In this document: piece by piece, positions 29,489-39,138 of the stretch
Layout: each line of letters starts with the position of its first letter
Numbering within the stretch: position 1 is the stretch's first letter
NCBI RefSeq assembly: GCF_014322795.1
Contig: NZ_JAASTT010000002.1
Location: 186,001 to 250,000, forward strand
Direction of reading: 5' to 3'
Length of the DNA stretch: 64,000 bases
Source of the DNA: Paenilisteria portnoyi
GTDB lineage: Bacteria > Bacillota > Bacilli > Lactobacillales > Listeriaceae
The notes under the pieces: model-generated
The model's database searches: none
The model's input: the letters and a program-made list of their open reading frames with translations, nothing else
Told to the model about the DNA's origin: nothing
Made by a program: the position numbers and the translations under genes

Positions 29489-31735
29489 CTAATTTAATAA
29501 AGCATTTAGCCCCGTCGCCTCTTGCACCGTCGTATCTGCCGAGTCCTCTTCATTTTTCTCTACTTTCGGGACCTTATTAAAATTTGGAATTTTGTCTGGT
29601 GTCGTGAGATCAATCGTCACCTGCGACTTATCATTGAGTACTGAACCCGCAGAAAGGCTCTGCTTCAACACATACCCATCTCCATTGACCTTAAAAGGAA
29701 CGCCTGTTATTTCCGAGACTTTGAGCACATCATTCTTCGCCCAATCCTTCATATCCGGAATTGTCATGTCACCTTCTGTCATCAAGATAACTCGTTGCCC
29801 TTCCAAAATCTTCTCACCAGCGAGCGGCAACTGTTGCACAATTTTCTTACCGTTACCAATGACGACTGGAATCAATTTCTTCGCTTCTAACTCTTTTCTA
29901 GCAGCATCTGGCGTCTTACCAGCCATCGATGTCATCTCGACGGTTTTCAGCTTGGCCGTATCCGCCGATTTAATATTCAAATACTGCAAACTATTTTTCA
30001 TCACTGGATTAAAAATTTCCGACACCGCTTTTCCGCCCGTCTCCGTTCCAGATAATTGCGGCTGTTGCATCGTCACGTACATCACAAGCTCCGGATCTTT
30101 CGCTGGTGCCATGCCCATGAAGGAGAAAATATAATTATCATTTCCCGTCATATAGCCACCACCATCTGGATTTGGAATCTGCGATGTGCCTGTTTTCCCA
30201 GCAATATCATAGCCATCAATCGCGTACAATTTCCCTGTTCCAACCTTGCCCGTAATAACATTTCGCAACTCTTCACGCGTCTGTTTCGCCGTTGCTGCGC
30301 TGATTGGTTTCCCAGTTGTGACCGCCTTTGTTTCCGTCACTTTACCCGTATTCGGATCGACAATTTTCGACACAACATACGGCTGTTTCATCGTACCATC
30401 ACTCGCGATTGCCGTCGCGCCTTGAAGCATCTGCATCATCGTTACCGTTGTTCCTTGACCGAAAACCGTCGTCACCTGCTCAATTCTCCGATCAAAAAGA
30501 ATTTTACCCGTCGCTTCATTCGGAAGGTCAATCCCCGTTTTCGCTCCAAAGCCAAAGTTTTGCAAATACGTCTTAAATTTATCCGGTCCCATACCAGCTA
30601 AGAGTTTCGCAAAAGCAACGTTACTCGAACGCTCAACACCTTCACGATACGTAATCGAGCCCCAACCAACACCAGCATTATGATCATGAATCGGTATGTT
30701 ACCAACATTATACGTCCCCGATTGGTAGTATGCATTCGGATGATACACACCTAAATCAATCGCAGAGGCGAGCGAAAATATCTTCATAACCGAACCAGGC
30801 TCATACGTAATCTCGACTGGCAAATTCGCCCATTGATCCGTCAAACCTTCCTTGGTCGTCGGATTAAACGTATCCCGCTGACTCATCGCTAAAATCTCGC
30901 CCGTTTTCGGATTCATCACAACCGCCATCATGTTTTTCGGATTATATTTCGCATCCACCGTATTTAGCGTATCCTCCAAAAACGTCTGAATCTTCTTATC
31001 AAGCGTCAAATAAATATCTTGCCCATCTTGCGCCTCTTTCACCACACTCTTCGCATTCGGCAAAATATAGCCATATTTATCCGCATCATAATTTATCGAA
31101 CCGTTTTTACCAGTCAAAATATCATTATACGCCTTCTCAATGCCCATTTTACCAATCAACTTCGAAATGCCATCCTTGCCAGTTTCTTGCTGCGCATAAC
31201 CAATCAGATGAGAGGCAAAAACGCCATTCGGATAAAATCGTTCCGCCTGTTTCGTGAACACCAATCCCGGTAATTTCGACGCTTCAATCTTATCCTTCAC
31301 TTCCGCCGATAAATTCTTACCCGCTTTTCCAAACTCGACTTGGAAGATATCCTTCTTTTGCAGTTTTTTCAAAATATCCGCTTCTTTCATTGGCAAATAT
31401 TTCGCTAAAACGGCTGCCGTTTCTTCTTTTTCTACCACATGATACGGATTTTTCGGATCCACCGTCTGCTTCGGATCAAGCACCGCCGCCAACGTATAAG
31501 AAGCAGTGTCCTTTGCAATCACTTCGCCCTTTTGATCTAAAATAGAGCCGCGATTTGCTTCAATGACACTGCTTCGTAAATGCTGTTTAGCCGCTTTGGC
31601 CGCAAGTGGAACGCCGTTAACATCGCCAACGACTTGCATGTAAAAGAAGCGTCCGATAACCGACAGAAAAATAACTCCAAAGATGATAAAAAGAACCAGG
31701 GCGCCTCGTCTCATGTTTCCTACTCGTTTTTTCAT
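29489..31735 (-). CDS. pbpB: Class B penicillin-binding protein 2B (septal transpeptidase)
   Basis: Septal transpeptidase. One N-terminal transmembrane segment (about residues 12-34) and a dimerisation domain precede the transpeptidase triad: SVMK with Ser315, SSN (370-372) and KTG (512-514). Two C-terminal PASTA domains (about 600-720) fit Bacillus/Listeria PBP2B. 748 residues. It overlaps the end of ftsL by 4 nt, so the divisome pair is coupled. A gap of about 213 nt, with no clear feature, separates it from murE. Confidence 0.96.
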   Translation of the reverse strand: MKKRVGNMRRGALVLFIIFGVIFLSVIGRFFYMQVVGDVNGVPLAAKAAKQHLRSSVIEANRGSILDQKGEVIAKDTASYTLAAVLDPKQTVDPKNPYHVVEKEETAAVLAKYLPMKEADILKKLQKKDIFQVEFGKAGKNLSAEVKDKIEASKLPGLVFTKQAERFYPNGVFASHLIGYAQQETGKDGISKLIGKMGIEKAYNDILTGKNGSINYDADKYGYILPNAKSVVKEAQDGQDIYLTLDKKIQTFLEDTLNTVDAKYNPKNMMAVVMNPKTGEILAMSQRDTFNPTTKEGLTDQWANLPVEITYEPGSVMKIFSLASAIDLGVYHPNAYYQSGTYNVGNIPIHDHNAGVGWGSITYREGVERSSNVAFAKLLAGMGPDKFKTYLQNFGFGAKTGIDLPNEATGKILFDRRIEQVTTVFGQGTTVTMMQMLQGATAIASDGTMKQPYVVSKIVDPNTGKVTETKAVTTGKPISAATAKQTREELRNVITGKVGTGKLYAIDGYDIAGKTGTSQIPNPDGGGYMTGNDNYIFSFMGMAPAKDPELVMYVTMQQPQLSGTETGGKAVSEIFNPVMKNSLQYLNIKSADTAKLKTVEMTSMAGKTPDAARKELEAKKLIPVVIGNGKKIVQQLPLAGEKILEGQRVILMTEGDMTIPDMKDWAKNDVLKVSEITGVPFKVNGDGYVLKQSLSAGSVLNDKSQVTIDLTTPDKIPNFNKVPKVEKNEEDSADTTVQEATGLNALLN

Positions 31736-32103
31736 TTACCTTCCACTACCTTCACATTATCTGGATCAAGTTTCAATCCAAGTTCTTTCGCTTTTTTCCA
31801 TACGCGTTCGTAACGACTAAGGTCCGCCACTTCTGCTGACAAATCCTCATTCGCCTTCACTTGTTTATCCACATCTGCCTGTTTCTCTTGAATGCCTTGG
31901 TTCACGCTATATACTTGCGCTTGTACATGAATAATTTTGAAAGCAAATACCGCAATAACGATAATAAATACAGAGGCGATTAATTTCTCACCCAACGTTA
32001 TTTTACCACGTTTTAAAATTTGTTTTTTAGGTTGTGGTTGTGGCGCTTCCCTATGTACGCGTTTCGGTTCCGCATTCGTTTTGTAGGCTACGTTGTTACT
32101 CAT
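31732..32103 (-). CDS. ftsL: Division protein FtsL
   Basis: Small bitopic divisome protein. It has a basic cytoplasmic N-terminus (residues 1-38), a transmembrane helix at about 39-61 and an extracellular heptad coiled coil (about 65-105) that pairs with DivIC. 123 residues. TAGGAG precedes the ATG. It sits between rsmH and pbpB, the conserved position. Confidence 0.93.
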   Translation of the reverse strand: MSNNVAYKTNAEPKRVHREAPQPQPKKQILKRGKITLGEKLIASVFIIVIAVFAFKIIHVQAQVYSVNQGIQEKQADVDKQVKANEDLSAEVADLSRYERVWKKAKELGLKLDPDNVKVVEGK

Positions 32104-32121
32104 CTACTTCACTCCTACTTC

Positions 32122-33057
32122 CTAAATATTCCGCTCTATCACTCTAAGTTTTGCTGAGCGTGCACGGTTATTCGCTGCCAGTTCTTCCTCAGATGGCAAA
32201 ATCGGTTTTCTTGTTACTAACTTCATTTTCGGCTTATACTCATCTGGAATAATCGGTAATCCTGGTGGCAGTTCTGGTCCCTTGGCTTCCTCTGTAAACA
32301 TTTGTTTTGTAATTCTGTCTTCTAAAGAATGGAATGTAATCACGCTGATTCGTCCGCCAGGCTTCAATAAATCCATCGCCTCTTTCAGCGAATCCTCCAC
32401 TGCCCCTAACTCGTCGTTCACCGCAATACGAATCGCTTGGAAAACCCGTTTTGCCGGATGTCCACCTTTTCGCCTTGCTGGTGCTGGAATCGCGGCTTTA
32501 ATCGCATCCACTAATTCCCCAGTCGTCTCAATTGGTGCCACTTCACGCCTGCGCTCAATCTCACGCGCCACTTGTTTCGAAAATTTCTCCTCACCATAAC
32601 GGAAAAAAATACGCACAAGATCCTCGTAACGCCAATCATTCACGACATCACGTGCCGTAAGTTCTGCCTCTTGATCCATTCGCATATCTAGCGGTGCATC
32701 TTGATGATAACTAAATCCACGTTCCCGTTCATCTAGTTGTGGTGACGAAACACCCAAATCATACAAAATGCCATCCACTTCCGTAATGCCAACTTCTAGC
32801 AATGCTTCCTTAATATATCTAAAGTTGCTTTTGATAAACGTGACCTGTCCTTCGTATTCCTGTAATCGCTCTTTGGCGTGAGCGAGCGCCTTGTTATCTT
32901 GGTCAAACGCGAATAAATGTCCTGCGTCTGAAAGCTGGCTTAATAAGTAAGCACTGTGTCCTGCACCACCTAGCGTACAGTCAACATACACACCATCAGG
33001 TTTTATATTCAAGCTATCAACCGTTTCTTTTAATAATACTGTCTCGTGTTGGAACAT
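32122..33057 (-). CDS. rsmH: 16S rRNA (cytosine-1402-N4) methyltransferase RsmH
   Basis: SAM-dependent methyltransferase of the decoding centre (formerly MraW). The SAM motif CTLGGAGHS lies near residue 30, and [13 protein letters not shown] and TFHSLEDR are family signatures. The 311-residue start MFQHETVLL at 33057 matches the family; an open upstream extension overlapping the mraZ end is rejected. Confidence 0.96.
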   Translation of the reverse strand: MFQHETVLLKETVDSLNIKPDGVYVDCTLGGAGHSAYLLSQLSDAGHLFAFDQDNKALAHAKERLQEYEGQVTFIKSNFRYIKEALLEVGITEVDGILYDLGVSSPQLDERERGFSYHQDAPLDMRMDQEAELTARDVVNDWRYEDLVRIFFRYGEEKFSKQVAREIERRREVAPIETTGELVDAIKAAIPAPARRKGGHPAKRVFQAIRIAVNDELGAVEDSLKEAMDLLKPGGRISVITFHSLEDRITKQMFTEEAKGPELPPGLPIIPDEYKPKMKLVTRKPILPSEEELAANNRARSAKLRVIERNI

Positions 33058-33076
33058 CTTTGTGCCCCTCCTCTTT

Positions 33077-33508
33077 TTAAATATCAAAGCCAATCATATT
33101 TTCGGCAATATCGGCGAACGAATCTTCGGCTTCATCAAAGAATTTATCCCATTCCGACTTGCTCCAAATTTCAATACGACTTGCGACCCCGACAATCACC
33201 GTCTCCTTCTCGAGTTCCGCATAGCTTGTTAAATTGGACGGAATATTAATCCGGCCCTGCTTATCAAGCTCACATTCCGAAGCCCCAGAAAAGAAAAAAC
33301 GGGTAAAAGAACGAGCATCTTTTTTAGTCAGTGGGAGTGTCTGGATCTTTTCTTCTACTTTCGTCCACTCATCAAGCGGATAAGCAAAGAGACATTTATC
33401 AAGCCCTCGGGTAATGACAAATTGATCCCCTAATTGTTCACGGAATTTAGATGGCACGATTAAACGGCCCTTTATATCAATGTTATGTTGATATTCGCCC
33501 ATGAACAT
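33077..33508 (-). CDS. mraZ: Transcriptional regulator MraZ
   Basis: Two AbrB/MazE-like SpoVT domains, each with the DxxxR signature ([14 protein letters not shown] and [12 protein letters not shown]). 143 residues. In other bacteria it binds short direct repeats upstream of its own gene and represses the division cluster. It is the first gene of the cluster here and such repeats are present 33-56 bp upstream. Confidence 0.96.
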   Translation of the reverse strand: MFMGEYQHNIDIKGRLIVPSKFREQLGDQFVITRGLDKCLFAYPLDEWTKVEEKIQTLPLTKKDARSFTRFFFSGASECELDKQGRINIPSNLTSYAELEKETVIVGVASRIEIWSKSEWDKFFDEAEDSFADIAENMIGFDI

Positions 33509-33540
33509 AGTTCATCCCCACTTTCTTATAGACAACTTTA

Positions 33541-33564
33541 CCACAACTCCCCACTTCGTACCAC
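33541..33564 (-). promoter_or_regulatory. Candidate MraZ operator: three GTGG boxes at 10-bp intervals
   Basis: On the - strand GTGG occurs at exact 10-bp spacing (CCAC at 33541, 33551 and 33561 on +), the middle one as GTGGGG. MraZ operators in E. coli and Mycoplasma are direct repeats of TGGG/GTGG type with the same helical spacing. Autoregulation is inferred. Confidence 0.55.
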
Positions 33565-33584
33565 CATAAACTAAAAAAAAGCGT

Positions 33585-33618
33585 AAAAAAGAGACACCTC
33601 ACAAAAAATAAGTATCTC
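33585..33618 (-). terminator. Hairpin with T-tract upstream of mraZ
   Basis: GAGATAC/GTGTCTC stem followed by TTTTTT on -. It could be an upstream-transcript terminator or an attenuator in a longer mraZ leader. No - strand gene lies upstream for more than 960 bp. Confidence 0.55.
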
Positions 33619-33783
33619 AATCCATGTTATAGCAACATTTTATTATCTTAAAAAAATGTGGGGGTTAGTGGAGCGTATAGTAAAATAGATGACAAAAAAT
33701 ATAGGGTAACACTATTTTAAGCTCCAGTTAATCTCTAGTTTATCTTTATATGCCATAATTAGACTAAAGAAGGAGGTTATCCG

Positions 33784-34521
33784 ATGGTGAAATTAGTTGT
33801 CATACTCATGACATTATTACTCACAGCCTGCTCAAACGCCCACATAGAAAAGCCAACTACCAACACACCAGAAACCGCGACTAAAAATGAAACGGAGGAG
33901 AAAACCGTGACAAAAAATATAGCAGATTTAAATCAAGCCCTACTTAAAGCAACGGAAGCCGGCGATATCCAACAACTCAAATCCCTATTACAACAAGGCG
34001 CGCAGGTCGACACAGTCAATACTCGAGGCGAGAGTGGGTTACTCGTTGCGACACATACCAACAATATTTCAATGGCAAAACTATTTCTCCAATACGGCGC
34101 AAACGTCAATTTGCAGGATAAAATAAAGGATAGCCCCTTCTTATACGCCGGTGCAGAAGGACGGACGGAGATTTTGAAATTAATGATTCCGCACAAACCC
34201 GACTATACACTAACCAACCGTTTTGGAGGAACCGCCCTTATTCCAGCCGCCGAAAAAGGCCATCTCGCCAACGTTCGACTACTTTTAGCCGAAACCGATA
34301 TCGATGTGAACCACGTCAACAATCCCGGCTGGACGGCACTTTTAGAAGCGATCGTGCTTTCTGATGGCAGCAAAACACAACAGCAAATCGTCCAAGTATT
34401 ACTTGAAAACGGCGCTGACCCGAACATCGCAGACTCAAATGGCATTACGCCTCTTGCACACGCGAAACAGCAAGGCTATCAGGTTATCGTGGACTCACTA
34501 ATAACTCATGGCGCAAAATAA
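33784..34521 (+). CDS. Ankyrin-repeat lipoprotein
   Basis: The N-terminus (MVKLVVILMTLLLTAC) is a lipoprotein signal with lipobox LTAC at residues 13-16, so the protein should be anchored outside the membrane. A Thr/Glu-rich linker is followed by about five ankyrin repeats (residues 47-245; for example GADPNIADSNGITPLAHAKQQG). The partner is unknown. It is a single gene with AAGGAGG before the ATG and a bidirectional terminator behind. Function not assigned. Confidence 0.85.
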   Translation: MVKLVVILMTLLLTACSNAHIEKPTTNTPETATKNETEEKTVTKNIADLNQALLKATEAGDIQQLKSLLQQGAQVDTVNTRGESGLLVATHTNNISMAKLFLQYGANVNLQDKIKDSPFLYAGAEGRTEILKLMIPHKPDYTLTNRFGGTALIPAAEKGHLANVRLLLAETDIDVNHVNNPGWTALLEAIVLSDGSKTQQQIVQVLLENGADPNIADSNGITPLAHAKQQGYQVIVDSLITHGAK

Positions 34522-34524
34522 CGC

Positions 34525-34578
34525 AAAAAAGAAGAGATATCTACCGAAATTGTTCCCTCGGTCGTGTCTCTTCTTTTT
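34525..34578. terminator. Bidirectional terminator between the ankyrin and MFS genes
   Basis: AAGAAGAGA/TCTCTTCTT stem with an inner CCGA/TCGG helix, flanked by A- and T-runs, between convergent genes. Confidence 0.88.
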
Positions 34579-34579
34579 C

Positions 34580-35827
34580 CTATTCTTGTTTCACTTTCCT
34601 CGTTGTCGGTTTAAGCGCCCAGAATGTCATCACCACACCAACAAGCCCACATAATAAGATGAATAAAGCCATACCATACTTCCCGATATAAGGCGAGAAC
34701 ATCAAACTTCCGGCCCCGATTAATTTTCCGATTTGAAAAACAAAACCGTTAAAAGCCATGTAAGTCCCGCGCATCGCATCATCCACAATATCCGCCAAAA
34801 TCGTCTGCCGCGTCGGCACATAAAGTAACTCCCCAACAGATAAAATAACCGTGGCACCAAAAAGTATCCAAACACTATCCGTAAGTGCGCACACCGCAAA
34901 TCCGAATGCAAAAATCATAAAACCAACATACATCCACTTTTGCAAATCGCGATCTCGAACCCACTTTGCAATCGGGGCTGTAAAAAGCACAATCATCAAC
35001 GCGTTGACTAATGTCAAAATACTGACCAACTTTACACCATCAAAAGGTATATTTCCTAGCCAACCAAAATGATACATCATCGGCGGAAACACATCGGCTA
35101 GCCGTACTGAAATAAAATTATTACGTTGGAACTCGATTGACAATACCGCGATTCCTCCCGCTGTGAACCATAGAAAACGCGCATCATACAAAATTTTTCG
35201 ATAACTCCGAAACAAACTTCTTATCCCCGCAACGCTTGCCACATCCTTGTCGCCATGCTCCAGCGTTTCCGTAATCAGCGTAATCGTTAGCCAGGTTGTC
35301 ACAAGCGACATCACGAGCAAACCGATGAGCAGTTCGAATAAATAACTTTGGAAAAACCAGCCACCTATAACGACGCCAAGCATCACGGATAAATTATTTG
35401 CCCAGTAATTAATGGAATACATGTAAGCCCGTTCCTCTCGCGTACTCACATCAATCAACATCGCGTCACTTGCTGGGATCGTGAAACCTTGTGACACCGC
35501 AATCAAAAGTAGCGCTACAAATGTTAACCACGGGGACACCACCCAAGGCGAATTCACGAACAACATCAGTGCAAACGCCCCAACTTTCACCCATTCTCCC
35601 CAAACCATCAACGTTCGCCGTCCGATATGATCCGCCAAATGCCCGCCATAAATACTTGCCAGAAACTGCACAGCGATGTTTATCATCAGCAAAATACCAG
35701 CGACACCAATATTAATCTCCTTCGCAAAATAAATCGCCATAAACGGAAATATCATGGAACCAATCAGCTTGCTCAAAAACGAAATACCAATCCGCGCTTT
35801 TATATTCGGATGCAATGTACGAAACAT
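34580..35827 (-). CDS. MFS transporter, drug/sugar efflux type
   Basis: A 415-residue protein with about twelve hydrophobic segments and the MFS loop motif GGHLADHIGRRTL between TM2 and TM3. Substrate unknown. GGAGGTG precedes the ATG at 35827. It is transcribed divergently from an SgrR-like regulator across 101 bp. In enterobacteria sgrR sits beside the sugar-efflux gene setA, so a regulator-transporter pair is a reasonable inference. Confidence 0.85.
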   Translation of the reverse strand: MFRTLHPNIKARIGISFLSKLIGSMIFPFMAIYFAKEINIGVAGILLMINIAVQFLASIYGGHLADHIGRRTLMVWGEWVKVGAFALMLFVNSPWVVSPWLTFVALLLIAVSQGFTIPASDAMLIDVSTREERAYMYSINYWANNLSVMLGVVIGGWFFQSYLFELLIGLLVMSLVTTWLTITLITETLEHGDKDVASVAGIRSLFRSYRKILYDARFLWFTAGGIAVLSIEFQRNNFISVRLADVFPPMMYHFGWLGNIPFDGVKLVSILTLVNALMIVLFTAPIAKWVRDRDLQKWMYVGFMIFAFGFAVCALTDSVWILFGATVILSVGELLYVPTRQTILADIVDDAMRGTYMAFNGFVFQIGKLIGAGSLMFSPYIGKYGMALFILLCGLVGVVMTFWALKPTTRKVKQE

Positions 35828-35871
35828 TGACTTCACCTCCTAAACATAGTATAACTAGTTTTAAAAAGGAG

Positions 35872-35907
35872 AAAAAGGGATAGTATCATATATTTTTGTC
35901 CCCTTTT
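35872..35907. promoter_or_regulatory. Imperfect inverted repeat in the MFS/SgrR divergent region
   Basis: AAAAAGGGA and TCCCCTTTT arms separated by 18 bp lie midway between the divergent genes, next to a TATAAT at 35907-35912. It is a candidate operator for the SgrR-like protein. That TATAAT is too close to the sgrR-like ribosome binding site (35913-35921) to serve as its -10 unless the start region is unusual. Confidence 0.35.
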
Positions 35908-35928
35908 ATAATAGAAGGAGGTTCTATC

Positions 35929-37659
35929 ATGCGCGATCTCGCCTATTACGATATGCGTGCTTTTTTATTAGAAAGACAAATTGGCGACACAGCCACATTC
36001 CGCCTGAACGAACTAGCTGAAAAATGGGAATGCAGTGACAAAAACGTCAAGCGAAAACTTAAAAAATATCAAGAACTCCAATTTTGCCATTATCAACCTG
36101 GTCGGGGTCGGGGTAATGCGTCGAAAATAACATTCACACAGAGCTTCCAGTCAGAAATCGAGGACTTTATTCGTAATGCAGTAGCGCAAGAAAATCTAGA
36201 TAAACTGCTCACCCTTTTGCAGCTAGATATCCCACGCGAATGGTTTAGCGCTGTATCCTCCGAAATAAACGAACTATTTGGACTTCATACCGAAAAAGGC
36301 GATCAAGATATATTGCGCCTCGTCATTGCACGCCCTTTTAGCATCCTTGATCCACTTCATACGTCGATTAATATGGAGAGCTCCCTGCTACTTCAGCTCG
36401 GCGACCCACTCGTTCGTTTTGACACGACAACCAACACCGTTATGCCCTGCATCGCGCACCATTGGAAAGCCGAGAATAACAGCACCATTTGGACTTTTTA
36501 CATTCGAAAAGGCATTCGCTTTCATCACGGCCGGACCTTGACGAGTACCGATATTCGCCACACCCTGGAAAAAGCCATGCAAAAAGGAACTGTGACCCAT
36601 TGGTATCTAACGGATATCATACGAATCGAGCTCCTATCTGAAACTAAAATCACGATTCATCTCCATAAACCAAACCCGTTCTTCATTCGCTATCTTTGCT
36701 TAGGAAACCTTGTTATCCTACCACACGACATCCCGTTTGACGAATATAAATGGACCAGCACTGGCGCCTTCAAATTAGCACAAAGAAGTTCTCAAAAACT
36801 AGTTTTAGAAGCATTCGATTCCCATTTCCTAGAACGTCCGTTTCTCGACCGTATTGAGTTCTGGCTCGTGAAAGATCAGACTAATCCTGTCCTCACTGTC
36901 ACAAATATGGGGAATGCTGATAATCTAGACTATACAGATCACGCAACGAAAGATTATGGCGTCAATATCGTTACGTTTAATTTCAAGCATTGCGCTTTTG
37001 CACATCATCCCGCATTCCGCGAAGCCTTTTATCACTTACTTGATCCTCAAAAAATGATCCGCGACCTAGAAAATCATGAGGAGTCCGAGGCTTCCAGCTA
37101 CTTTTTTCATAAATCCAGCGCGCAGCAAAGGGATTCAAGCAAAATAAAGAGATTACTAGAAACCGCCCACTATACCGGTGAAACATTGCGGTTCGCGATT
37201 CTTTCACATGCAAAATCCATCCGCCAAGGTCAATGGATTGTCGCGCAGGCAGCCAAATTTGGCATTTCGCTCGACTTGCATATTATCGATATCAGCTCTG
37301 AATTTTATCAGACTAGCCAATGGGAAAATATTGATATTAGTATGGGCGCCGATGTCCCAAGTAGCGATATTGAAGTGGCTTTTATGGATTTTTACGGAAA
37401 TCCTAATCTGGCGCCACAACGTTTTTTGGCAAAAAAAGAGCTCCAGCAAATAGAGGAGCTACTACATCAGGCCCGGCAATGCACTCGATTCAGTGACCGC
37501 GATCACTTTTACGACCAGATAGAGAGCTTTGTGCGCGATAATCACCTATTTCTTTTCTTAGAACATCTCACCAAACATCAATTCATCCACGCCACCATCC
37601 AAACCGAGGACAAGCATCTATACGGTCACTTAAACTTGAAAAAGCTATGGATTGACTAA
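35929..37659 (+). CDS. SgrR-like transcriptional regulator with solute-binding domain
   Basis: An N-terminal winged-helix domain (about residues 1-110, RLNELAEKWECSDKNVKRKLKKYQ as the recognition part) is fused to a family-5 extracellular solute-binding-like domain (about 130-540, with SILDPLH and WTFYIRKGIRFHHG). No signal peptide, so it is a cytoplasmic sensor as in SgrR. 576 residues. GAAGGAGG precedes the ATG at 35929. Ligand unknown. It probably controls the divergent MFS gene. Confidence 0.85.
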   Translation: MRDLAYYDMRAFLLERQIGDTATFRLNELAEKWECSDKNVKRKLKKYQELQFCHYQPGRGRGNASKITFTQSFQSEIEDFIRNAVAQENLDKLLTLLQLDIPREWFSAVSSEINELFGLHTEKGDQDILRLVIARPFSILDPLHTSINMESSLLLQLGDPLVRFDTTTNTVMPCIAHHWKAENNSTIWTFYIRKGIRFHHGRTLTSTDIRHTLEKAMQKGTVTHWYLTDIIRIELLSETKITIHLHKPNPFFIRYLCLGNLVILPHDIPFDEYKWTSTGAFKLAQRSSQKLVLEAFDSHFLERPFLDRIEFWLVKDQTNPVLTVTNMGNADNLDYTDHATKDYGVNIVTFNFKHCAFAHHPAFREAFYHLLDPQKMIRDLENHEESEASSYFFHKSSAQQRDSSKIKRLLETAHYTGETLRFAILSHAKSIRQGQWIVAQAAKFGISLDLHIIDISSEFYQTSQWENIDISMGADVPSSDIEVAFMDFYGNPNLAPQRFLAKKELQQIEELLHQARQCTRFSDRDHFYDQIESFVRDNHLFLFLEHLTKHQFIHATIQTEDKHLYGHLNLKKLWID

Positions 37660-38039
37660 AAAACTAATACGATACTTTTCACAATACCTATCACGAACAG
37701 CAGTAAATACAAAATCGCAAAAGCAAAGAAACAAATGCGCCAATAACCACGGATTACTTTGTGAAAATTAATATCTCCTTGCGACTTGGCGTATAATGCA
37801 ACAAATAGAATGCCAATCAAGAATAATAGCAACAGAATGTACAATAAGAATGACTGATCAAATAACACAATCATGAAAAAATGATCCGCTAAAATCAGGA
37901 AAAATGTCGTCACATCCGCGCTCCGTTTCACCGCTTTTGGCGTTCTCTTTGTCATATGTTGCGTCACCATGAAAGTCACTGTAAAAATAAGTACTGGGGC
38001 GATGATAACAAGCGCCGTCATATTCGTTAACCAACTCAC
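37656..38039 (-). CDS. DUF3397-family membrane protein
   Basis: A 127-residue protein with four hydrophobic segments (about residues 7-25, 47-63, 65-83, 100-124). It matches the DUF3397 layout that accompanies panE in Listeria and Bacillus; function unknown. It overlaps the stop of the convergent SgrR-like gene by 4 nt, and its start overlaps the panE stop, so it is coupled to panE. Confidence 0.75.
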   Translation of the reverse strand: MSWLTNMTALVIIAPVLIFTVTFMVTQHMTKRTPKAVKRSADVTTFFLILADHFFMIVLFDQSFLLYILLLLFLIGILFVALYAKSQGDINFHKVIRGYWRICFFAFAILYLLLFVIGIVKSIVLVF

Positions 38040-38926
38040 TGTAAGTATTCTCCTTCTAGCCCTTTCACTAGGCCGTATAATGTTTCTGAAATCGGCGCTA
38101 CCTTCCCCTGTTCCAGAGCGAGCGTAACTACAGCCCCCGAAATACCTGCAATCTCCGTCTGCCGCTTCTCTTGCACATCCGTCGCCATCGAAGAATAATT
38201 AGCCGATGTCGCCGTACATATCGCAGTCACTTTCTCTAGCGCGTCATCACGATGCAAGACATCTGCCACTTCTCGCGTTAGATTTTCTAACAGTCCATAC
38301 CAGTATTCATTATGTAGCAAAGCACCATTTGGCACGCCTAGAATGGCTGTCAACGGATTAATTACCGCATTCGCCAATAACTTATTATAAACCATTTCTT
38401 CAAAATCCGCTTGTTCGGAAAAAAGAAAGTCTGGATTAGCCGTCAGTACGGTCCGTAAATTCGAGTTTGCCTCACCTTGATACACAGCCCAGTTTGTTTG
38501 ACCCACACCACGCCACACTACTGTTGTCGCATCCATTTTCCCAGCGCCATGCTCACATGTTCCGATTAGGACTGTTTTTTGTGGTAGGCTAGGGAGCTGC
38601 GCTAAATGAGCTATGCCGTTTTGTAAGAATAAAAGTGGAATGTTTGCAGGTATCTTCCTAAGGGTTTCCATCACATTTTCCAGCTGGTAAGATTTCACGG
38701 TTATGATGACGAAATCTACGGTTGTGAAGTTGGCGTTAGAAAGCGGTGTCGCGTGAACATTGATGCGGGTCTTTGTATTATCGGAAATGAGCGTTATACC
38801 GCCTTGTTTTTCGATAATATCTGCTTGCTTCTTTGTGCGTGTGTAAAGCGTCACATTAGCTCGCAGTAAACCTGCATATAAGAGTCCTAATGCACCTGCT
38901 CCAATAATGCCTACTCGGTAAGTCAT
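38036..38926 (-). CDS. panE: 2-dehydropantoate 2-reductase (ketopantoate reductase)
   Basis: NADPH-dependent reductase of the pantothenate pathway. N-terminal Rossmann motif VGIIGAGALGLLYAG, then FVIITVKSYQ, the NADP/substrate segment LLFLQNGIAHL, and the C-terminal helical domain with NKLLANAVINPLTAILGVPNG, including the catalytic lysine. 296 residues from ATG 38926. Family members also include related ketoacid reductases, so the exact substrate is inferred. Confidence 0.9.
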   Translation of the reverse strand: MTYRVGIIGAGALGLLYAGLLRANVTLYTRTKKQADIIEKQGGITLISDNTKTRINVHATPLSNANFTTVDFVIITVKSYQLENVMETLRKIPANIPLLFLQNGIAHLAQLPSLPQKTVLIGTCEHGAGKMDATTVVWRGVGQTNWAVYQGEANSNLRTVLTANPDFLFSEQADFEEMVYNKLLANAVINPLTAILGVPNGALLHNEYWYGLLENLTREVADVLHRDDALEKVTAICTATSANYSSMATDVQEKRQTEIAGISGAVVTLALEQGKVAPISETLYGLVKGLEGEYLQ

Positions 38927-39057
38927 GTCATTCACTCCTCTTTCATAGCTTGACTCTATTTTAGCAAAATTTGCGCGGGTTTGCATTTTGAGGATGGTGG
39001 TAGGGTTTTATTGTGGCGTTTGATTTGGTGGGCACGGGCTTCGCAAGTTCATCAACA

Positions 39058-39098
39058 GAAAACCCCCAGAAGATCCATGGCGTCTTCTGGGGGTTTTC
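39058..39098 (-). terminator. Terminator of yceD-rpmF
   Basis: A perfect 16-bp stem (GAAAACCCCCAGAAGA with its complement) around a 9-nt loop, between panE and rpmF. T-rich on both sides, so probably bidirectional. Confidence 0.88.
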
Positions 39099-39138
39099 AT
39101 GTGACAAGCGTACGTATCGCTTGTTTTGTTCACGCAAA

